DNA from: Mucidula mucida
Taxonomy: Eukaryota > Basidiomycota > Agaricomycetes > Agaricales > Physalacriaceae
DNA length: 12,360 bases
Assembly (NCBI GenBank): GCA_015501055.1
Contig: JADNYV010000935.1
Span: 1-12,360 of the forward strand
Direction: 5' to 3'
Numbering within the stretch: the first letter of the stretch is position 1; every line of letters begins with the position of its first letter. Under the pieces are notes generated by a model. The model saw only the letters and a program-made list of their open reading frames with translations, was not told the DNA's origin and did not search any database. The position numbers were made by a program, and so were the translations under genes. Below, piece after piece: positions 9,179 through 12,360 of the stretch.

Positions 9179-9269
9179 CCTTTCATGGATTCTGGAGGCT
9201 TTATATTATGTGACTGTATACGCACGCGATGACCGCATTCCGGGGTGCGTAAAAATAATCCATGAAAGG
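9179..9269. repeat. 13-bp perfect inverted repeat, 65-bp loop
   Basis: CCTTTCATGGATT at 9179-9191 is matched by its exact reverse complement AATCCATGAAAGG at 9257-9269. The arms bracket the TATA box of the small peptide gene. It could be a regulator dyad or a chance match; no target-site duplication or terminal-repeat context marks it as a mobile element. Confidence 0.5.
9199..9205 (-). promoter_or_regulatory. TATA box for the small peptide gene
   Basis: TATAAAG on the minus strand (9205-9199), inside an AT-rich TAATATAAAG. It lies 52 bp upstream of the proposed 5'UTR intron donor, leaving room for a start site near 9175 and a short first exon. Confidence 0.45.
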
Positions 9270-9401
9270 GCAGAGTGTTCAAAGCCCCAAAGGAACACGA
9301 TGACCGCGCATGTCAAGGAACGTGGACACAATCCCACGGTTCTGTGACCCACAACTTGAATGATACAAAATCACTAATGATACACGTTTGATTTGTCTAC
9401 T

Positions 9402-10803
9402 TTAGTTGCTGGTTTCCACCAACGCTCTGTACATAACCAGTCCATCCGTAGTACCGAACGTGGCGGGCGTTTCGGCGCCAATGAAAAAGACATCCCCTTC
9501 GTTGATCTCCAACGATTCTCCGGACCAAGACACACGACCTTCGCCCTCCGTGACGACGACAAGGCTCGGTCCACTGACGGCACGGTGTTCTTCCTCACCT
9601 TGGCTCAATTTCACCTGTACAACAGAAAATTCAGGAATGGGAGGATCATAGAGCATGCTCGCGGGAGAAGCAAACATGGTGGGCTGTACACGATGCCTGG
9701 ATGCGTCCGCAGATACGTATGTCAAGCCGCCGATTAAGTTGGGAATATCACGAAGCTTTGGCGTAAGTCCTGCGCGAATAACGTTGTCTGAATTTGCCAT
9801 GCATTCGATGATATCTACGGAATCGCGCGTTAGGTCGGGACCTCGTGATTATAAAAGCACCAACCCCCGGACACATATGCATGAGGTTCTCCGGCTCCCA
9901 GGAATATCGCCTCTCCAGGCTCCAATTTGACGTAGTTGAGAATAAAGGCACAGAACACTCCAATGTCACCAGGAAACTGAGAGTTGAGGCGGAGGACGAG
10001 GGACTCGAGCTCTCCTTCTCCTGCTCTCAAGTACCTGGCTACAAGAAGACCCAGTTGTGCCTTGACGGCATCCTTTTCAGCCGTCATTAGCGCAGCGAAA
10101 AGATCTTTGAGGGCCGCTTTTTCAGTTGGGCCGGTGGGTGTTGTCGATTCGGCGATGGCGAAGAAGGTATCAAGAATGGACTGAGGTATCAGAGCGGCAA
10201 GCTCGGGAGTTGTGGTAATGTTGTGGGCAATGTTGGGCAAGGGAAGAAAGCCACATAGCGCACGGAATGGAGTAAGAGCAAGGGCGAGTTCGGGCTTATG
10301 ATTGTCATCTTTGAACCGTGTAAGGAGTGTAACTGATTGATACAATTGATTGCTTACCTTTGTAAATCTTGGGTAGCTCGGCGTGTAGCTTCTCCGCCGT
10401 CGCCTTGTCAGGATGGGTCTGGATACTCAGAGCCTTCTCGATGGAGAGGACTTTAAACAGAAAGGGTAGATTGCCGTCTGCAGCACCAGAAAAGCGTTTG
10501 ATGATGTTTTCGCCGAGTAACGAGGGATGGTCCTTGAGATATGAAGCCAACGACGCGTCTGATGACAATTTGGAGGGCGACGTGGGATGAGTACCCATCC
10601 AGAGCTGTAATAAACCTTGCCATCTTGCAGGCAAAGAGTAGGAGGCCCGATGTACTCACTTCAGCGTACGGCTTGTCATTTTGGAGCTGAAAACCTGGAT
10701 AGCTGGCAGCTGCGGCTAGATGGGCGACGGCTGAGGTGGATCCCAGCTTTCCCCAGTCATACTGCTGGGTGGTGGGGATAATCTTGAAAATTGGCGCGAC
10801 CAT
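9402..10803 (-). CDS. PMI1: Mannose-6-phosphate isomerase, type I (phosphomannose isomerase)
   Basis: Zinc enzyme that interconverts mannose-6-phosphate and fructose-6-phosphate in the cytosol. It feeds GDP-mannose for glycosylation and cell-wall mannan. Exons on the minus strand: 10803-10660, 10604-10358, 10308-9865 and 9814-9402, giving 415 residues, normal for fungal enzymes. The start is the ATG at 10803 (MVAPIFKIIPTTQQYDWG); further upstream only a GTG is in frame. Zinc ligands match the Candida enzyme by motif and spacing: Gln110 and His112 in IQTHPDK, Glu137 in NHKPELALAL, and His273 in GAGEPHAYVSGD. LWMGTHP, FLFKVLSIEKALS, NVIRAGLTPK and the C-terminal cupin-like GDVFFIGA segment are also typical. 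The last intron uses a GTTGGT donor (9864) with a CTAAC branch. No broken parts. Its start codon lies only 68 bp from the divergent NOSIP gene. Confidence 0.97.
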
Positions 10804-10871
10804 CAGTCGTGATATATACAAAGGGAAGGAAGGACGCACTTGCCCGATTCGGCCCTTGTTCTCATACTCTC
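10804..10871. promoter_or_regulatory. 68-bp divergent promoter, PMI / NOSIP
   Basis: This is the whole space between the PMI ATG (minus) and the NOSIP ATG (plus). TATATA at 10813-10818 sits about 55 bp before the NOSIP start, a usable TATA position for the plus strand, followed by a pyrimidine-rich run (CTTGTTCTCATACTCTC) just before its ATG. For PMI the same TATATA is only 10 bp from the ATG, so PMI transcription probably begins inside, or is driven from, the NOSIP 5' end. Confidence 0.6.
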
Positions 10872-12139
10872 ATGACGAAACACAGCAAAAACAATACCGC
10901 CTCCTCCATATTCTCGTATGCAGAGTACAAAAAGCTTGACTATGGGACGAAAAAGGTGACAAATTTGCTTCAACCTGAAGGGAACACAAGTAACAAATAC
11001 GCAGCAACGACTAGGAAATGAATCCATGCGTCGCTTCGATTCATGCGCGCTCTGTCTCGCTAGTGCCAGAGAGCCTCTAGCATGCAACGAAGGTCATCTA
11101 TTCTGCAAGGAATGCGCATATACGGATCTCTGTGAGTGTCTTTACCAGGGAGACACGCTCTTGGAATTAACCATTGTCAGTGACGCAGAAAAAGGACATC
11201 AAACAGCAGAAAGCCAAGCTCGAGAAGATGAAGCGTGAAGCAGAGGAAGAAAAGGAACGCGCCAAACAGGCTGCCCGTGAACGCGTCTTGCTCGAGTTTG
11301 AGCGGGGTCAGCTTGGGCTTGCCGCGACAGCGACTACTGGCACGACATCTGCGGGCGAGTCTAGTAAGGAAGGTAAACGCCATGCTAAGAGTCTCTCTTA
11401 CATTCCTAACATTAGTAGGTAGAGGCCTAAAGCGAAAATTCTCCTTCGACTCCTCCAAAGTGGAAAGCCTTGCACAGGAAGCAGAAGAGGATGCGCTTCG
11501 CCAGATTGAACGCGAACAAGCAGAGGCTCTTCGCAATAAGCTGCCAGACTTTTGGCTTCCCTCGTTAACCCCCACGTACTCGTCCTCAGGTCCACCTAGG
11601 GCTATAACAGACGTCAAGCTTCAGACTACATGTCGAGGTGGAAGCCCTGCCCACCCCATAGCGTGCGTATTTCTTTTGCATCGCGTATCCTCTTTATTGA
11701 TTGCCTCCAGAATGAAGAACCTGACGCCAGTCAAGTTCATCTACTACTCCAAGACTTCTTCCTCGGGTTCTGAAACTGCTGGAAAGGATGAGGAATCCAA
11801 ACCTATGTGTCCGTCATGCAAGAAGATATTATCCAATAGCATGCTCATGTTCTGTCGGTAACCTCCCCTTCCCGAGAGTCCCTCGCTTACCCCTTTGCAG
11901 TAATGAAGCCTTGTGCTCATGTCGTCTGCAAGACATGCACCGAATCCTTGGTACGGCCTTCGAAACAGTGCATCGTGTGCGATTCCAAGTTATCTGAGAG
12001 CGATGTCATTGAGCTCAAACGAGAAGGTTGGTCAAAGCTTTGTTCTAGTGCTTATAGCTAAACGAAATGCGCAGGTACTGGCTTTGCTGGTGGTGGAATG
12101 GCAGAATCTTCACGGACAGGGATTGCTTTTCAAGGCTAA
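10872..12139 (+). CDS. NOSIP-family RING/U-box protein (probable E3 ubiquitin ligase)
   Basis: Homologue of nitric oxide synthase-interacting protein. Animal NOSIP is a nuclear E3 ligase also found with spliceosomes; the eNOS link does not apply in fungi. Exons: 10872-10955, 11005-11131, 11181-11372, 11419-11662, 11711-11853, 11901-12026 and 12075-12139, giving 326 residues. The start ATG gives MTKHSKNNTASSIFSY, then GTKKQRLGNESMR, which fixes the start and first intron. The N-terminal zinc finger has Cys42, Cys45, Cys55, His59, Cys62 and Cys65. A highly charged coiled coil follows (about 72-118, KKDIKQQKAKLEKMKREAEE), then DFWLPSLTPT and DVKLQTTC. The C-terminal RING is a complete C3HC4: Cys249, Cys252, Cys268, His270, Cys273, Cys276, Cys287 and Cys290. 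Intron 3 ends in TAGTAG, so the acceptor may be 11415 or 11418, adding or dropping one Val. Two donors are unusual: GTCGGT (11854) and GTTGGT (12027). Confidence 0.95.
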
Positions 12140-12360
12140 TGTAATGTCAGGGTGGAGCTTTTATGCATTTACAACTATGCGTCACGAAGCTTGATGATCA
12201 AGAAGACACTCTCAACAACCTACCCGATAGCCATTTTGATGACAGAAATCAGTAGTATTTTATGACCTGTGAAGGATAGACGAGGTCTGATATCATTTCT
12301 TTGTGGAGATCACATTTCTATTCCTTCGTAGAATGCCTCCCAACTTATGAGGCACCAAGA
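12140..12360. other. Right-edge region without a recognised gene
   Basis: This presumably begins with the NOSIP 3'UTR. I see no AATAAA, no convincing coding frame and no repeat. A minus-strand acceptor-like CTTCACAG followed by a short open stretch ending in TGA near 12250 could be the last exon of a gene lying to the right, but nothing supports it. Confidence 0.3.

Larger units (their letters stand above)
9062..9401 (-). promoter_or_regulatory. Upstream region of the small peptide gene and PMI 3' flank
   Basis: This stretch of 340 bases has no other gene I can support. It contains the TATA box, the probable 5'UTR intron and the 13-bp inverted repeat listed separately, with the isomerase 3'UTR expected at its right end. 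Confidence 0.4.

Noticed and set aside
9150..9347. Plus-strand frame of 65 codons over the small gene's upstream region
   Set aside because: No recognisable motif, and the stretch holds a minus-strand TATA box and intron signals. Its length is ordinary for chance.
10804..10839. N-terminal extension of mannose-6-phosphate isomerase
   Set aside because: It would begin at GTG. The ATG at 10803 gives the family-typical N-terminus.
11177..11617. Open frame of 146 codons on the minus strand within NOSIP
   Set aside because: Mirror of the charged coiled coil and following exons on the plus strand, where protein continuity and splice sites are strong. No family features.
12215..12300. Last exon of a minus-strand gene lying to the right
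   Set aside because: Only an acceptor-like CTTCACAG and a very short open stretch to TGA are visible; too little to call.

Overview
This window is nuclear DNA from a filamentous fungus, most likely an intron-rich basidiomycete (Agaricomycetes-like). The evidence is a dense set of protein genes on both strands, cut by very many short introns of roughly 43-63 nt. These have GT donors, CTNAC/CTAAC-type branch sites and YAG acceptors. Some exons are tiny, and the spaces between genes range from 35 to about 370 bp. About 65 introns were placed by hand by keeping reading frame and family-typical protein sequence continuous. No bacterial signals, tRNA, rRNA, CRISPR array or transposon were seen. The species cannot be named from this sequence.

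Layout, left to right. (1) 1-955, minus: a classical short-chain dehydrogenase/reductase (SDR), cut by the left edge. (2) 1199-3961, minus: a Dal5/allantoate-permease-like MFS transporter in about 24 exons. (3) 3962-4328: a divergent promoter with two GATA motifs and two pairs of tandem 8-bp repeats. (4) 4329-5415, plus: a dienelactone hydrolase family protein with an intact Cys-Asp-His triad. (5) 5451-8568, minus: a DUF7025-type AAA+ ATPase in about 22 exons, tail to tail with the hydrolase across only 35 bp. (6) 8873-9061, minus: a possible 62-residue secreted peptide with a TATA box and a 5'UTR intron. (7) 9402-10803, minus: type I mannose-6-phosphate isomerase. (8) 10804-10871: a 68-bp gap between two divergent start codons. 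(9) 10872-12139, plus: a NOSIP-family RING/U-box protein. 12140-12360 holds no gene I can support.

How they may work together. PMI (sugar-nucleotide and cell-wall precursor supply) and NOSIP (nuclear, ubiquitin/splicing-linked) are housekeeping genes. The SDR, transporter and dienelactone hydrolase at the left are all of types used to take up and break down small organic acids or nitrogenous/aromatic compounds. The transporter and hydrolase share one promoter region, so a small catabolic cluster is a reasonable but unproven idea. The AAA ATPase belongs to a family that is common in fungi and poorly characterised.

Nothing here is clearly a new biological system. The most unusual features are an 8-nt exon forced by the reading frame in the ATPase gene and a probable second one in the transporter, a tandem TAGTAG acceptor where the upstream choice creates a stop codon, the very short divergent promoter, and the small secreted-peptide candidate.
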